Assembly (NCBI GenBank): GCA_013151255.1
Contig: JAADIQ010000098.1
Location: 16,626 to 80,625 of the forward strand
Length of the DNA stretch: 64,000 nucleotides
From: Alphaproteobacteria bacterium
GTDB taxonomy: Bacteria; Pseudomonadota; Alphaproteobacteria; Caulobacterales; Parvularculaceae
Reading direction: 5' to 3'
Part shown: positions 50,720-59,996 of the stretch, one piece after another
Position numbering within the stretch: the stretch's first letter is position 1
Layout of the letters: every line of letters begins with the position of its first letter
Program-made: the position numbers and the translations under genes
The notes under the pieces: model-generated
The model's input: only the letters and a program-made list of their open reading frames with translations
What the model was told of the DNA's origin: nothing
Database searches by the model: none

Positions 50720-52302
50720 TCCATACCGCCTTCCTTCAATACTTTAGCAAGCGGCGCTAGAGCTGTTTCATGCGTGCGCCACAAATCTCTAGCCTCGCGA
50801 TAAATTGGTTGCCGCACCTGAGCTGCGCTGGCGGTCGCGGTCGGCGCGGCGCTGCGATGGAATTCGATGCACTCCTCTTCCCAATGCAACCGACAATGGG
50901 CGAGTATGGTGCGACTGACCGCCTCTTGATCGTCAACAAGCGCCTCATACTGAACATCCAGTATTCGACCAGGAAACATGTTTTTCCAATGCGTCATCAA
51001 TCGATCATATGCGAGGTAGTAACGGCCGATGTCTTTGAAGTCGTATGAGAAAGGATACCCCATGCGGAAAAGCGTTTTATACATCGCGTATCCTGAGGCC
51101 ATAGGATGCCGGCGCACATGGACAATGCGCGCATTGGGAAGCGCTTTTGCAATAAGGCCAAGATAGAGGTAATTCGCCGGCGTTTTATCTATGAAATAGG
51201 CGCCGGCCTCGCCATATCCGCAAAGCGCGTCCCAATACGCCTCTCCAAGCTCTCGTAAATCAGCGTTTGCCGTTCGCCTGATAAGGTCTTGTTTGTTCAC
51301 TGCCGGATAGCCGGTGCGGACGACGGCATAAGCAAAGTCGTTGACTTCACCCAGGCTGGTCACTTTGCTATGGGCGCTTAATATCCGATCGACCAGCGTT
51401 GTGCCGCTCCGGGGCAGGCCGAGAACAAATATGGGGCCTTCGTTTTCTGCGCCATCAGGCGTTTTATGAGCCCAGGCTACATTAAATGTTTCGATGATAT
51501 CATCTGCCGCCTGCTCATCCATACCGACGTCATAAGCGAGCCTTGCTCGACGAGATTTTGCGCCACGAACAAATGCATGAAAAGCGTCTTGATGTTCGCC
51601 AAGGTCTTCAAGTTCTTTACCTAACGCATAACACACCGGTGCTTCACGGTGGTCGCCTTGCCGTAGCTTATTCAGCCGTCTGCGCAATTCATCAACATGG
51701 TTGTCGTTGGCTGTCTGTTTTCGAAGCGTTGAACGGTTATAATAAATGTCCCCTTCATCTGGCGCTGCCTTGATTATCTCATCCAGGAGTTTTTCCGCTT
51801 CCTTCATCTTGCCGACGGCAATCGCCGCGCTGGCGACGAGGTAAAGCCGGTTTAACGAATGCGGAGAAAGGTCGCGCGCTCTTTGCGCACAATAGTAGGC
51901 GTCTTGATGGCGGCCGAGTTGCGTGTAAAGCGCTGACAGCTGCCTGAACGCTGCATCATCTGCATGTGCATCTTTTTTAATGCAGTTAAGCGCTGCAATC
52001 GCTTCTGCGATGCGGCCGATGTAGATTTGGCTTTCCGCTGCAACCAGGTGCACATCCAGGCGGCCTGGCGCTATGTCCAGGGCCCGCCTCGTATGGGCAG
52101 CAGCGCCGTAAAAATTATTTTGCCGTTGTGCTATGCGCGCATGGAAAACCCAACCGTCAGGCTCTTTGGGAAAATCACGCACCATCTTTTCGCATACAGC
52201 TTCCGCCTCCGCAAAACGACTGCCCTGAAGGAAGTCACTGGCGGCCATGCGGAACTGGTCGAGCTCCGCTTTTTCAGCAGTGGCAAGTTTTTCCGGCATC
52301 AC
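50710..52302 (-). CDS. TPR-repeat sulfotransferase
   Basis: 530 residues. The N-terminal half is tetratricopeptide repeats (about residues 15-250; AEAVCEKMVRDFPKEPDGW and like helices). The C-terminal half is a sulfotransferase fold: 5'-phosphosulfate loop FVLGLPRSGTTLVDRIL near 304, then IVHVRRHPMASGYAMYKTLF near 412 (3'-phosphate site). It transfers sulfate from PAPS to an unknown acceptor, probably held by the TPRs. It lies between a TonB receptor and a secreted hydrolase; this receptor-plus-TPR-sulfotransferase pairing is common in alphaproteobacteria but its meaning is unclear. Confidence 0.9.
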   Translation of the reverse strand: MMPEKLATAEKAELDQFRMAASDFLQGSRFAEAEAVCEKMVRDFPKEPDGWVFHARIAQRQNNFYGAAAHTRRALDIAPGRLDVHLVAAESQIYIGRIAEAIAALNCIKKDAHADDAAFRQLSALYTQLGRHQDAYYCAQRARDLSPHSLNRLYLVASAAIAVGKMKEAEKLLDEIIKAAPDEGDIYYNRSTLRKQTANDNHVDELRRRLNKLRQGDHREAPVCYALGKELEDLGEHQDAFHAFVRGAKSRRARLAYDVGMDEQAADDIIETFNVAWAHKTPDGAENEGPIFVLGLPRSGTTLVDRILSAHSKVTSLGEVNDFAYAVVRTGYPAVNKQDLIRRTANADLRELGEAYWDALCGYGEAGAYFIDKTPANYLYLGLIAKALPNARIVHVRRHPMASGYAMYKTLFRMGYPFSYDFKDIGRYYLAYDRLMTHWKNMFPGRILDVQYEALVDDQEAVSRTILAHCRLHWEEECIEFHRSAAPTATASAAQVRQPIYREARDLWRTHETALAPLAKVLKEGGMECQ

Positions 52303-52356
52303 CCAACGTCATAATTGTTCAAAGCAGCGACCGGTTTCCCGGCCGCTGCAAAGTGT

Positions 52357-54762
52357 CTAGAAATTATAGTTAAAGGCAATCCCAAATGTTCTCGGCAAAG
52401 CAATAAACTGACGTGAGTTACTGCCGAAGAAATCAGCGGCCGGAACAGGCCCGAATGCGTCCGGCGTGAACGCGCCGGTAGTACCGTCCTCATTTGCAAC
52501 GTTCTTAATGAAGAACGATGCATTCCAGTCCTCAGCCGCAAGTGTAAAGGTCAGATCCCAAATTGAAAACCCACTAAACGCCTCGGCGTTTAAAACACCC
52601 TGATCAAGTACGTTTTGGGTCGATGATTGGTAGAACCCGTCAACCCGGCTTATGAGACTATAATTGGAGCTCAACGGAACCGTATAATCGGCTGCAAAAT
52701 TTAGTGAATGACGCGCCACGCCGGGTAAAGGCGAGCCATCTGCGGCTACAGGCGTACCGATCATGCTGCCAAAGCCCGGCGGCGCGACAAAATCAGCTGT
52801 CAGTTCCGCATCAACAAACGCGTAACCGATGCCGTAATTTAAGCGGTCATCAGCCAGACTTCCGTTGAGTTGCAGCTCAATACCGGCGGTTCTTGCTTCT
52901 GCTGCATTTGCGACGGCAAAGAAAAACCCGTTCGGCGTTGATGTATTAAACTGCGGATTGTCCCAATCAATGTAGAAACCGCTGAGATCATAGCGAATAC
53001 CGCCAGCCGTTCCCTTGAACCCGATTTCGTAGTTTGTGGCTTTATCCGACCCAAAAACCAGCCATGCAGGATTGTTTGCGAACTGACCGACGGTGGGAAC
53101 ACCGTTGCTGCCGCCACGACGATAACCTTCCGAAAACGTTGCATAGATAAGGTCGTCGTCGCCAACTTCATAGGCAAGGTTCGCCCTGAAGAGAACATCG
53201 TTATCCTCGGCTGTAAATGTCGTGTCCGCTTCGCCATTAAAAAATGTATATACCCCCGCACGAACAAGTGTGTTGGTTGTTGATTTATTATCGAACCAGC
53301 GCGCGCCGCCGGTCAGCTTTAAGTCGTCGGTGAGGTTTAACGTGACCTCGCCAAAAACGGCGATTTCCCGATAGTCCTCATTGCGTGAAAAATCGAAAAC
53401 ATTGTCCGTGAACACAAAGTCAAAGAAGAAAAATGCGTCAGCCCATGCTTCGAATCCAACGAGATCGCTGACTTGCGTCGCGGTCCGCGTTTGATCCTGA
53501 TAGAAAACGCCCAGGACGTAATCAACAAACCCATCGGTGTTTGAAACGACCCGAACTTCTTGAACAAATGCTTTGTCGGAAAAAGTACGCTCCGCCGTAT
53601 ATAGCGGTCGCGGAAAGACATAATATGTTGAATAATAGAACTGCGCCAGATTATTTGCGAAGAACCCGGTGTTGTCTGTCTCGCTAGAGCCTTTGTTCTC
53701 ATAGTATGAAGAGGCAGATGTCAGCGTAGCAAAACCAAGGTCTATGTTGGCTTCAAGCGAGCCTAAGTGCACGTTCCGGTCGGCAGGCTCTCTAATAACG
53801 GCGCCATTTTCATATTTTCCATAAGCGTTGCCTAGCCCATCAACGCCTTGACTGGGCTGACGGCGTCCTCCGCTGTCGTCGGACTGATAGAAATAGTTGG
53901 CAACGAATTCCACACCGTCAGCCGGCGCCCAGAGCGCACTGATGCGTGCATAAATGCTCTCATAATCATCCACGTCTTCAACAGATTCATATTGAGTGGA
54001 GTCAAACCCGCGGTCAAAAATTCCATTTGGTTGTACGGGAACGCCGCTTGCATCCAAGACATAAAGGTTCGTGTAATCCGTGATGCCAGGATAGTCCTGC
54101 CACAGAACATTGGCGCGTATAGCGAATTTTTCCCCTAACGGCGCATTGAAAATGAGCCCCGTCGTGTAGCCTAAGCTGCCCGAACCATCCACGCTTGAAC
54201 CTGTGGCGCTAATGCGTCCTTCAACTTCGCCGAGTTGCGGTTTCCGCGTGAGATATTTGACCGTTCCACCCAAAGCGCCGGCGCCATAGAGGGTTGCTTG
54301 CGGTCCGCGCTGAACTTCTACGCGCTCAAGGTCGATCAGCGCCAGATTTGCAAAAACCGGTGTTTCGTTCACATAGGTCGAAACCGTTGGCGTAGACCCG
54401 AGGAGAAAATCTCCAAATGCAGAACTGTCAACATTTAGCCCGCGTATGCGAATACTGTTGAATTGAAGATTCCTTGGGCCTTGATCAATTTGTCCGGCGC
54501 CCGGGATTGACCGGAAAAGCTCTGCATTATCCAGCGTAATTGAATCTTCAATGGCCTCGCCAGAAATAACGGTAATGTTGTAGGGAACATCGAGAATATT
54601 TTCTTCTCGTCGTTGCGTGGTGACGACAATGACGTCACGCTTGGCCTCATCTCCATCTGTTTGCGCAAAGGCAGCGCCAGACGTTAGCGCGGTTGACCCC
54701 AACAGGAGACAGGCGAACGCTCCCATAGCTGTTTTATTTTGAACTGATTTTGTCTTACTCAT
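52357..54762 (-). CDS. TonB-dependent receptor
   Basis: 801 residues from ATG 54762 (MSKTKSVQNK), with GGAG upstream. Signal peptide to about residue 34 (GAAFAQ), TonB-box-like RDVIVVTTQRREENI, plug with DVPYNITVISGEAIEDS and GPQATLYGAGALGGTVKYLTR near 160, and a barrel closing in FGIAFNYNF with terminal Phe. The plug motif has GAGALGGT where NSVGGA is usual, marking a distinct subgroup. Followed by the TPR-sulfotransferase. Likely importer for the substrate of this locus, possibly an amide or acylated compound (see the nitrilase, amidohydrolase and GABA genes). Confidence 0.92.
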   Translation of the reverse strand: MSKTKSVQNKTAMGAFACLLLGSTALTSGAAFAQTDGDEAKRDVIVVTTQRREENILDVPYNITVISGEAIEDSITLDNAELFRSIPGAGQIDQGPRNLQFNSIRIRGLNVDSSAFGDFLLGSTPTVSTYVNETPVFANLALIDLERVEVQRGPQATLYGAGALGGTVKYLTRKPQLGEVEGRISATGSSVDGSGSLGYTTGLIFNAPLGEKFAIRANVLWQDYPGITDYTNLYVLDASGVPVQPNGIFDRGFDSTQYESVEDVDDYESIYARISALWAPADGVEFVANYFYQSDDSGGRRQPSQGVDGLGNAYGKYENGAVIREPADRNVHLGSLEANIDLGFATLTSASSYYENKGSSETDNTGFFANNLAQFYYSTYYVFPRPLYTAERTFSDKAFVQEVRVVSNTDGFVDYVLGVFYQDQTRTATQVSDLVGFEAWADAFFFFDFVFTDNVFDFSRNEDYREIAVFGEVTLNLTDDLKLTGGARWFDNKSTTNTLVRAGVYTFFNGEADTTFTAEDNDVLFRANLAYEVGDDDLIYATFSEGYRRGGSNGVPTVGQFANNPAWLVFGSDKATNYEIGFKGTAGGIRYDLSGFYIDWDNPQFNTSTPNGFFFAVANAAEARTAGIELQLNGSLADDRLNYGIGYAFVDAELTADFVAPPGFGSMIGTPVAADGSPLPGVARHSLNFAADYTVPLSSNYSLISRVDGFYQSSTQNVLDQGVLNAEAFSGFSIWDLTFTLAAEDWNASFFIKNVANEDGTTGAFTPDAFGPVPAADFFGSNSRQFIALPRTFGIAFNYNF

Positions 54763-54825
54763 GATCTTTCTCCTAAACCTTCCCCACATAGATTGTTCTG
54801 TACACTCGTCATTTTCGTTCTTTAC

Positions 54826-55692
54826 TCATTCTTGCTTGGGCGATTTTTTCAACTCTCCCAGAGCATTCAGCGCAGGCGAGTTTCGCCCTGCGCCATACGC
54901 CGTGTAACGAACCGGATTATCGCGAAAACTCTTCAGCTGTTGTCCGAGCCCCTGCCAACCGCGCTCGCGAACACGCCGTAGATAATCAAGGTCGATATCG
55001 ACCGTGATTATTTCCCGTCCCGTCCCGGCTTGATGGATGATTTCGCCACCAGGACCGGCAACGATTGACCGTCCAAAGGCGAGCGGCCCGGCGGAGTTTA
55101 TATCGATGAAATAACACTGATTAGACGCAGCATTCGCTCGTGCAATCGCGAGCTCGACATCTCTGTCTACCGTATTGGTGAGAGTCGGATGAATAATAAC
55201 TTCTGCGCCGGCGCAAACGAGTGACCGCGTCGTTTCCGGGAACCACATATCGTAGCAAATCGAGACCCCGAACCGTCCAACCCCATCAATATCGAATGTC
55301 GTAAATTCTTCACCGCAGGCCACTTTTTCTTCATACGGAAGGAATGGAAAAATCTTACGGTGTCGGGCAACGACCACCCCATCGGGGTTAATGATTGGCG
55401 TGGTGTTAAAAATTACGCCGTTATCATTCTCGTAAAGGCTGCCCGGCGCCAACCACAGGCCCGTTTCCTTTGCGACCGCGGCGAACTGATTTTCTGCATC
55501 CCCCGGCAGGGGCTGTGCTTTTTTTGTATCCGTTCCAAAAGCGCTCAGCTCGCCAAGCACCACCATTTGCAACCATGGAAACCGTCTTCGCACCTTGCGA
55601 ATTTCTTCGCATAGCAAATCGAGATTATCGTCTGTTTCCAGCTCAAGTTGCAGGCCTGCTATTGAAAAGACAGACACAAACTTCTCCCCCAA
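54826..55692 (-). CDS. Nitrilase-superfamily carbon-nitrogen hydrolase
   Basis: 288 residues. The catalytic triad is visible: Glu48 (VLGELSAFG), Lys113 (RHRKIFPF) and Cys146 (VSICYDMWFPE). A fourth conserved glutamate probably lies in FPFLPYEEKVACGEE. Amidase-type rather than a true nitrilase by length and motifs; it would release ammonia or an amine from an amide. It sits between the MocR regulator (98 bp upstream) and the TonB receptor, all on one strand, and is the likely first catabolic gene of this cluster. Confidence 0.9.
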   Translation of the reverse strand: MGEKFVSVFSIAGLQLELETDDNLDLLCEEIRKVRRRFPWLQMVVLGELSAFGTDTKKAQPLPGDAENQFAAVAKETGLWLAPGSLYENDNGVIFNTTPIINPDGVVVARHRKIFPFLPYEEKVACGEEFTTFDIDGVGRFGVSICYDMWFPETTRSLVCAGAEVIIHPTLTNTVDRDVELAIARANAASNQCYFIDINSAGPLAFGRSIVAGPGGEIIHQAGTGREIITVDIDLDYLRRVRERGWQGLGQQLKSFRDNPVRYTAYGAGRNSPALNALGELKKSPKQE

Positions 55693-55789
55693 AACGGGTA
55701 TGCGAACACCATAAACCGCCCGAAAGCAGTCCCACCGTTAGCGATTGTGTCTTTGAGGAGGCCACGGAAATAGAGCCAGTTTGAATTTT

Positions 55790-57670
55790 CTATGGAGCCA
55801 GTTCTTGATTCTCTGGTTTCGTGGCTTTTTTGCCATTTGCACGAACGATCACAGCCCAATCGATGAGCCGGCCAGAGGGATTAAACCACTGAATCCTGTC
55901 GCCGGTAATCATGACGCGGAATTTGGCTGTCTCGCCATAGGCCCATTCGGTCCACTGCCGGCACCAGTAATCATCGTCGATCCACCATTTGCCTGTGTCT
56001 TGTTCCTCATTGGCAAAACCTGCCCGTCCATTCATGTCGCCGTTGCGCGCCAGAACAATTGTGCAAGGATCGCCGTAAACGGTTTTACATAGCAAAGTGG
56101 CGCCGGAACACGCGCGTTTTAACGCGGCGCCGGATAATGCACGGCTTTCATCAAACTTAGACTCCAGAGAAGGCAGATCCAAAGACTCACGAAATGCTTT
56201 GGCAACAACCGAAACACCTTCGCGAATACGGTCTTCCGGTATGCCGGTAACGCCGAGACGGAATACGTTTTGCGGCGCTCGCTCGGCATAATACGCGTCC
56301 ACTGGCTCAATGAGTGCGCCATAAGCCTCAGCAGCCTTGCCCAGTCGGTTGGCGTCCAATTCGGGCGGGCCGGTTATCCAGGCCGCGGCGCCTAACTGCG
56401 TCGGCAAAATCGATATTTTTGTCGGCAAGTAATAATTCAACGCCTCACGTAGAGCGGCCATTCTGTCTGCGAAAGCTTGCTCTACTCTTCGTAACGCCGC
56501 AGCGTAATGTCCGAGCCCCAACATGTGTGCGAATGTTCTTTGAATGCTCAACGCGGGATGGCGCGATGTGATGCGGCGCAATTTGCGCGCCGCGCGAATG
56601 ACTGGCGCTGGCGCAACAAGCACGCCCAACCTGACAGCCGGCGCCAGGGGCTGCGCCAATGTGGCGGCGTAAATCACATTTTGCCCGCCGGGAGCGCCGC
56701 GAAGAGCTACTGAATTGGACGTGGCGAAGTCTGCCTCCCACTGATAATCATCTTCGACAAGGATGATCTCGTTCTGGGTTGCAAAATCCAATAACGCTTT
56801 GCGGCGCTCATCCGACATCGTCACGCCTGTGGGGCGTTGGCGGCCTGGAGATATAAACAGGAGACCGCATTTTCCTAAACGATCAAAATTAAGAATCATT
56901 CCATCTTCATCAACATCATTATGTTCAAGACGCGCGCGCTTTCGCGTGAGCACTGTTCGAAGTTCAGGATTGCATGGGTTCTCAAGCCCAACGACAGTCC
57001 GGGAATTTACAAACAGCTCTGTTGCAAAATACAGCGCTTGCTGAGCGCTGGTCGTTACAAGGATCTCTTCCGGTCGCGCCGTAATTCCCCTTTGAGGGAG
57101 GATTTTTCGCCGTAGTTCGTCGATCAACATCGGATCGTCGGCATCGCCAACGTCACCTGTCCAGTCCTCAATTTCAGAAACGGTCAACGCCCGCCGGCTC
57201 GCATCGCGCCATTCCTGCACCGGGAAAAGCGACCGATCAAAAGGCCCTTCAAAAAATGGAAATGGGTATTTTTCCCAATCCGGCGGCAACGCTGCCGGGA
57301 ACAAACTTTCTGCATCAAGTGAAAGCCGATTGCGCCATCGCATATCGCTTTCACGAGGGTTAGGCCCCGTTACGCGGTTTCGGTCACGCTCCAATCCGGT
57401 TCTGTCATCGCGGACATAAACGCCGCTGCGGTCGCTGCTGCTTAGATGCCCGTCTGCGATTAGCCGGTCATAGACCGCCGCAACAGTGTTTCGCGATATC
57501 TCAAGATCGGCGCTGAGTTGACGGCTTGAAGGCAGACGCATGCCGCTTGGCAGCGTTCCTATTGCTATCGCGTCAATAATCTGACGGCGGAGCTGTTCTT
57601 GAAGCGAAACCGTGCTTTCACGATCGATCGACAAGCTATGCGGGTGTGTATTTTTGGATTGAGAGCCCAA
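55790..57670 (-). CDS. MocR/GabR-like regulator lacking the PLP lysine, with extra C-terminal domain
   Basis: 626 residues. Winged helix of the GntR/MocR type at about 21-90 (SLQEQLRRQIIDAI; GMRLPSSRQLSADLEISRNT), then an aminotransferase-like domain at about 120-500 with TTSAQQALYF, ENPCNPELR, ISPGRQRPTGVTM and VEDDYQWEADF. The lysine that normally binds PLP is replaced: YAATLAQPLAPAVRLG has Gln340 where S-K is expected, and the usual D-P-G-Y is N-P-C-N. A further domain of about 110 residues follows (515-626; CSGATLLCKTVYG, WWIDDDYWCRQWTEW, GDRIQWFNPSGRLIDW), weakly like DUF995 and not typical for MocR proteins. Start is TTG 57670; no ATG precedes the helix-turn-helix. GabR, the MocR regulator of gab genes, is a family precedent for control of the gabT/gabD genes nearby. 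Confidence 0.85.
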   Translation of the reverse strand: MGSQSKNTHPHSLSIDRESTVSLQEQLRRQIIDAIAIGTLPSGMRLPSSRQLSADLEISRNTVAAVYDRLIADGHLSSSDRSGVYVRDDRTGLERDRNRVTGPNPRESDMRWRNRLSLDAESLFPAALPPDWEKYPFPFFEGPFDRSLFPVQEWRDASRRALTVSEIEDWTGDVGDADDPMLIDELRRKILPQRGITARPEEILVTTSAQQALYFATELFVNSRTVVGLENPCNPELRTVLTRKRARLEHNDVDEDGMILNFDRLGKCGLLFISPGRQRPTGVTMSDERRKALLDFATQNEIILVEDDYQWEADFATSNSVALRGAPGGQNVIYAATLAQPLAPAVRLGVLVAPAPVIRAARKLRRITSRHPALSIQRTFAHMLGLGHYAAALRRVEQAFADRMAALREALNYYLPTKISILPTQLGAAAWITGPPELDANRLGKAAEAYGALIEPVDAYYAERAPQNVFRLGVTGIPEDRIREGVSVVAKAFRESLDLPSLESKFDESRALSGAALKRACSGATLLCKTVYGDPCTIVLARNGDMNGRAGFANEEQDTGKWWIDDDYWCRQWTEWAYGETAKFRVMITGDRIQWFNPSGRLIDWAVIVRANGKKATKPENQELAP

Positions 57671-58043
57671 GTCTATGTGCTTTCGGTTTTCTATTTATCT
57701 CAAGTATTTATTATATTCTGGTGAATTCGCGGTGCAATCCGTCTGATCTAACTGCCCCTACCATATATTAGATTCTGGCATATTCATGGTGCAATCCTCC
57801 GAGATGTGACGTTGATTTGACTGTACCTGAAGCTGAAATTGATCTTGGAACAGGCGCATTCTTCTCCAAACTGAGATGCGCGCGGGCATTTGAGCCTTGA
57901 AAAAAGACACGCCCGTTCCAAGACCGAATTCAACTTTCGACGTAATTAAATCGATTCCCCATCTCGGAGGAATGCACCATGAGTACGGTAGAATCTAATA
58001 AATTGTAGGGGCAGCCTAAAGTCGGGGACTTATAAGGTTTGGA
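57671..58043. repeat. 263-bp imperfect inverted repeat with two outward mini-ORFs and a degenerate third copy
   Basis: Arms meet at about 57883 and end in CTGCCCC (57752) and GGGGCAG (58014). Outer 50 bp match closely (CATGGTGC, CTCCGAGAT, TAGATTCT); inner parts share TCTTGGAAC and GGCG. Each arm carries GGAGG, 8 bases, ATG and nine codons: MNMPESNIW on the minus strand (57787-57758) and MSTVESNKL on the plus strand (57979-58008). A third copy lies outside the left arm (57695-57749), 57 bp away, with GACGG and GCG in place of GGAGG and ATG. CTAA flanks both sides (57748-57751; 58016-58019). A MITE-like element or a mirrored promoter-leader module are both possible. Confidence 0.8.
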
Positions 58044-58804
58044 TTAACGTCCCAACCATTCGTGGAATTCTTTCGCCCGTTCTCTGGCAATGGGTAAATC
58101 CAGCCCGATTTTTTCGAGGCTAACCCGCGCGTTGCGCAAATTAGCACTCGCGGAAGTCACAGCCTGATCCGAAATAATCGCCTGCCGGCTAATGCGAAAA
58201 AAGTTTTTCGGATTGAGAATGCTCTCCAGTCCAGTTCGACAACCGTATAGTCGAGAAAATAACTGTCACCCTGTAACAAGTACGCTTTGAGGCCATGTTC
58301 TTCAGCCATGAAGCAGGCAATGTCGCTGGTGAGAATCGGCAACAGCTTCTCACCGGCCCTGATGAGAAAGCGTGATTTATAACCGGCTCCCGCCGTACCT
58401 ATATCTCGTATGACTTGCCGATAACCAGCGCCACGCCTCTTAAACGATTGATGCAGTTGCTCAAGTTTCCCCAGCGCACCACGTAAATCCGCCTCAACTA
58501 CTGGTTTCAGAAGATAGGCAATGCCGTTGGACTGAAACGCCTTTAGCGCATATTCGTCATAGGCCGTGCAAAAGATAATTGGCGCGGTAATATCGCACAC
58601 TTCGAATAAAGAAAAACAACTGCCGTCGGCCAAATTAATATCCATCATGACCAAGTCAGGCGCCGGATGACGCTGCAACCATTGAAGCGTTTCGTTGATA
58701 GAGGCGGTGAGGCCAACAATTTTGCTGGCGGGTGCAACAGCGCTGAATAAATCTTTTAATCGCTCCGCCGCAAGCGGTTCATCCTCAACAATCAATACAT
58801 CCAT
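58044..58804 (-). pseudogene. LytTR response regulator broken by a 5-bp duplication
   Basis: Receiver domain intact (DVLIVEDEPLAAERL at the N-terminus, phospho-acceptor in LVMMDINLADGS near 55, FCTAYDEYALKAF, LLKPV). The LytTR DNA-binding domain begins near 135 (FLIRAGEKLLPILTSDIACF) but the frame shifts at 58225-58234, where TCCAG occurs twice in tandem. As read, the protein ends early at 58157. Removing one copy restores VVELESILNPKNFFRIS and the rest of the domain down to a TAA at 58044, giving 252 codons including the stop, the normal length. So the fault is recent. The start overlaps the kinase stop by one base. Confidence 0.87.
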
Positions 58805-59952
58805 TAAATACGGGCCTCGGCGCCTATAAAGGGGATTTCCACCTGAAATACAGATTTGGAATGCATAATGCTGAGGCCTTTGTGGATCAATAGTTCATAC
58901 CGCCTGGACAAATTTTCGATCCCGATATTATACGACTCTACATCCAACTTTGGGCGAAGGTCGTTTTCAACAATGAGACTATCATTATCTCGCACCTCAA
59001 TTTTCATATTGATCGGCGTTATCTTGGAAAGCACATTATGCTTGAATACGTTCTCTACCAATGTGTGTAAGGTGAGCGGAATAATACGTAGATTGCGCTG
59101 TTGTTCTGAAATATTGATTTCTATATTGACCGCATCAGGATGGCGATCTTCCTGCACATGTAACAATGCCTTTAAGCAATCGATTTCACGACCGAGGGAC
59201 ACGGTCTCCTTATCCTTATTATCCAGAATATAGCGATACACTATAGACAATTGCGCTAGAAATTCCTGTGCGCGACTGGGGTCCTCACCAATGATTGCAC
59301 CCAAAGTGTTGAAGCTGTTAAAAACAAAATGGGGGCTGAGTTGGTTCTTGAGCGCTTCAAACTTGGCCGAAACCATTTGGCGTTTGGTTTGCTCCTGTAA
59401 ATATTGCTCGCGTTGCCATTGGCCGCGATAATAAAAGGTCTCCAACAAGCCCGTGAGAATAATGGGGATAATGAAAGCCAGCACGGCTATGTTAAATAAG
59501 GCTGCCCCTGTTGGCATGCCAAAATGATAAATCACCGTACTATAAAACCAATTACTAAGCCCGGCGCCTATAGCCGCAAAAATACCGGATATAATGAATT
59601 GCAAGATATAACGGGTTTTGACATGAGTTTCACCAAAAACTTGGCGTAAAATGCGCACAACGCCTAAGTGCAAAAATACAACTATCGCAGTGACCGCCAT
59701 ATTGAAAAGACCGTCACTGCTGAATACAGCGCCAAAAAAATCAAACCCGCCACCTTCTCTCAATGCGTAAGAAATTTTGAAATACAGAATTTGGAACAAA
59801 CCAATCACCGCAATCAACAATAAAATCATCGAAGGCGGAGGCCCGTTTAACGCCTCTTGGGAAGGATTAAGCACACCATTTGAAGGCTGGCTGTGTTTTG
59901 GCTGGGGAGTGGCGATATGAACCTCCAGGCGAAGTCGTAATGCGGCTACCAT
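58804..59952 (-). CDS. LytS/YehU-type sensor histidine kinase
   Basis: Up to 382 residues. Several hydrophobic helices in the first 180 residues (ILLLIAVIGLFQILYF; IILTGLLETFYY), then a His_kinase domain with the phosphorylated His in LKNQLSPHFVFNSFNTLG near 210, and a C-terminal ATPase portion with VENVFKHNVL (N-box) near 290 and IGIENLSRRYELL (G-box region). A later start (M at 59832) would still keep all helices. Paired with the broken LytTR regulator, with which it overlaps by one base; without that partner it may have no output. Confidence 0.9.
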   Translation of the reverse strand: MVAALRLRLEVHIATPQPKHSQPSNGVLNPSQEALNGPPPSMILLLIAVIGLFQILYFKISYALREGGGFDFFGAVFSSDGLFNMAVTAIVVFLHLGVVRILRQVFGETHVKTRYILQFIISGIFAAIGAGLSNWFYSTVIYHFGMPTGAALFNIAVLAFIIPIILTGLLETFYYRGQWQREQYLQEQTKRQMVSAKFEALKNQLSPHFVFNSFNTLGAIIGEDPSRAQEFLAQLSIVYRYILDNKDKETVSLGREIDCLKALLHVQEDRHPDAVNIEINISEQQRNLRIIPLTLHTLVENVFKHNVLSKITPINMKIEVRDNDSLIVENDLRPKLDVESYNIGIENLSRRYELLIHKGLSIMHSKSVFQVEIPFIGAEARI

Positions 59953-59996
59953 AGCGCTGCATCTGGTTTGCGCAAAGACTGGTTAAAACATTATCT

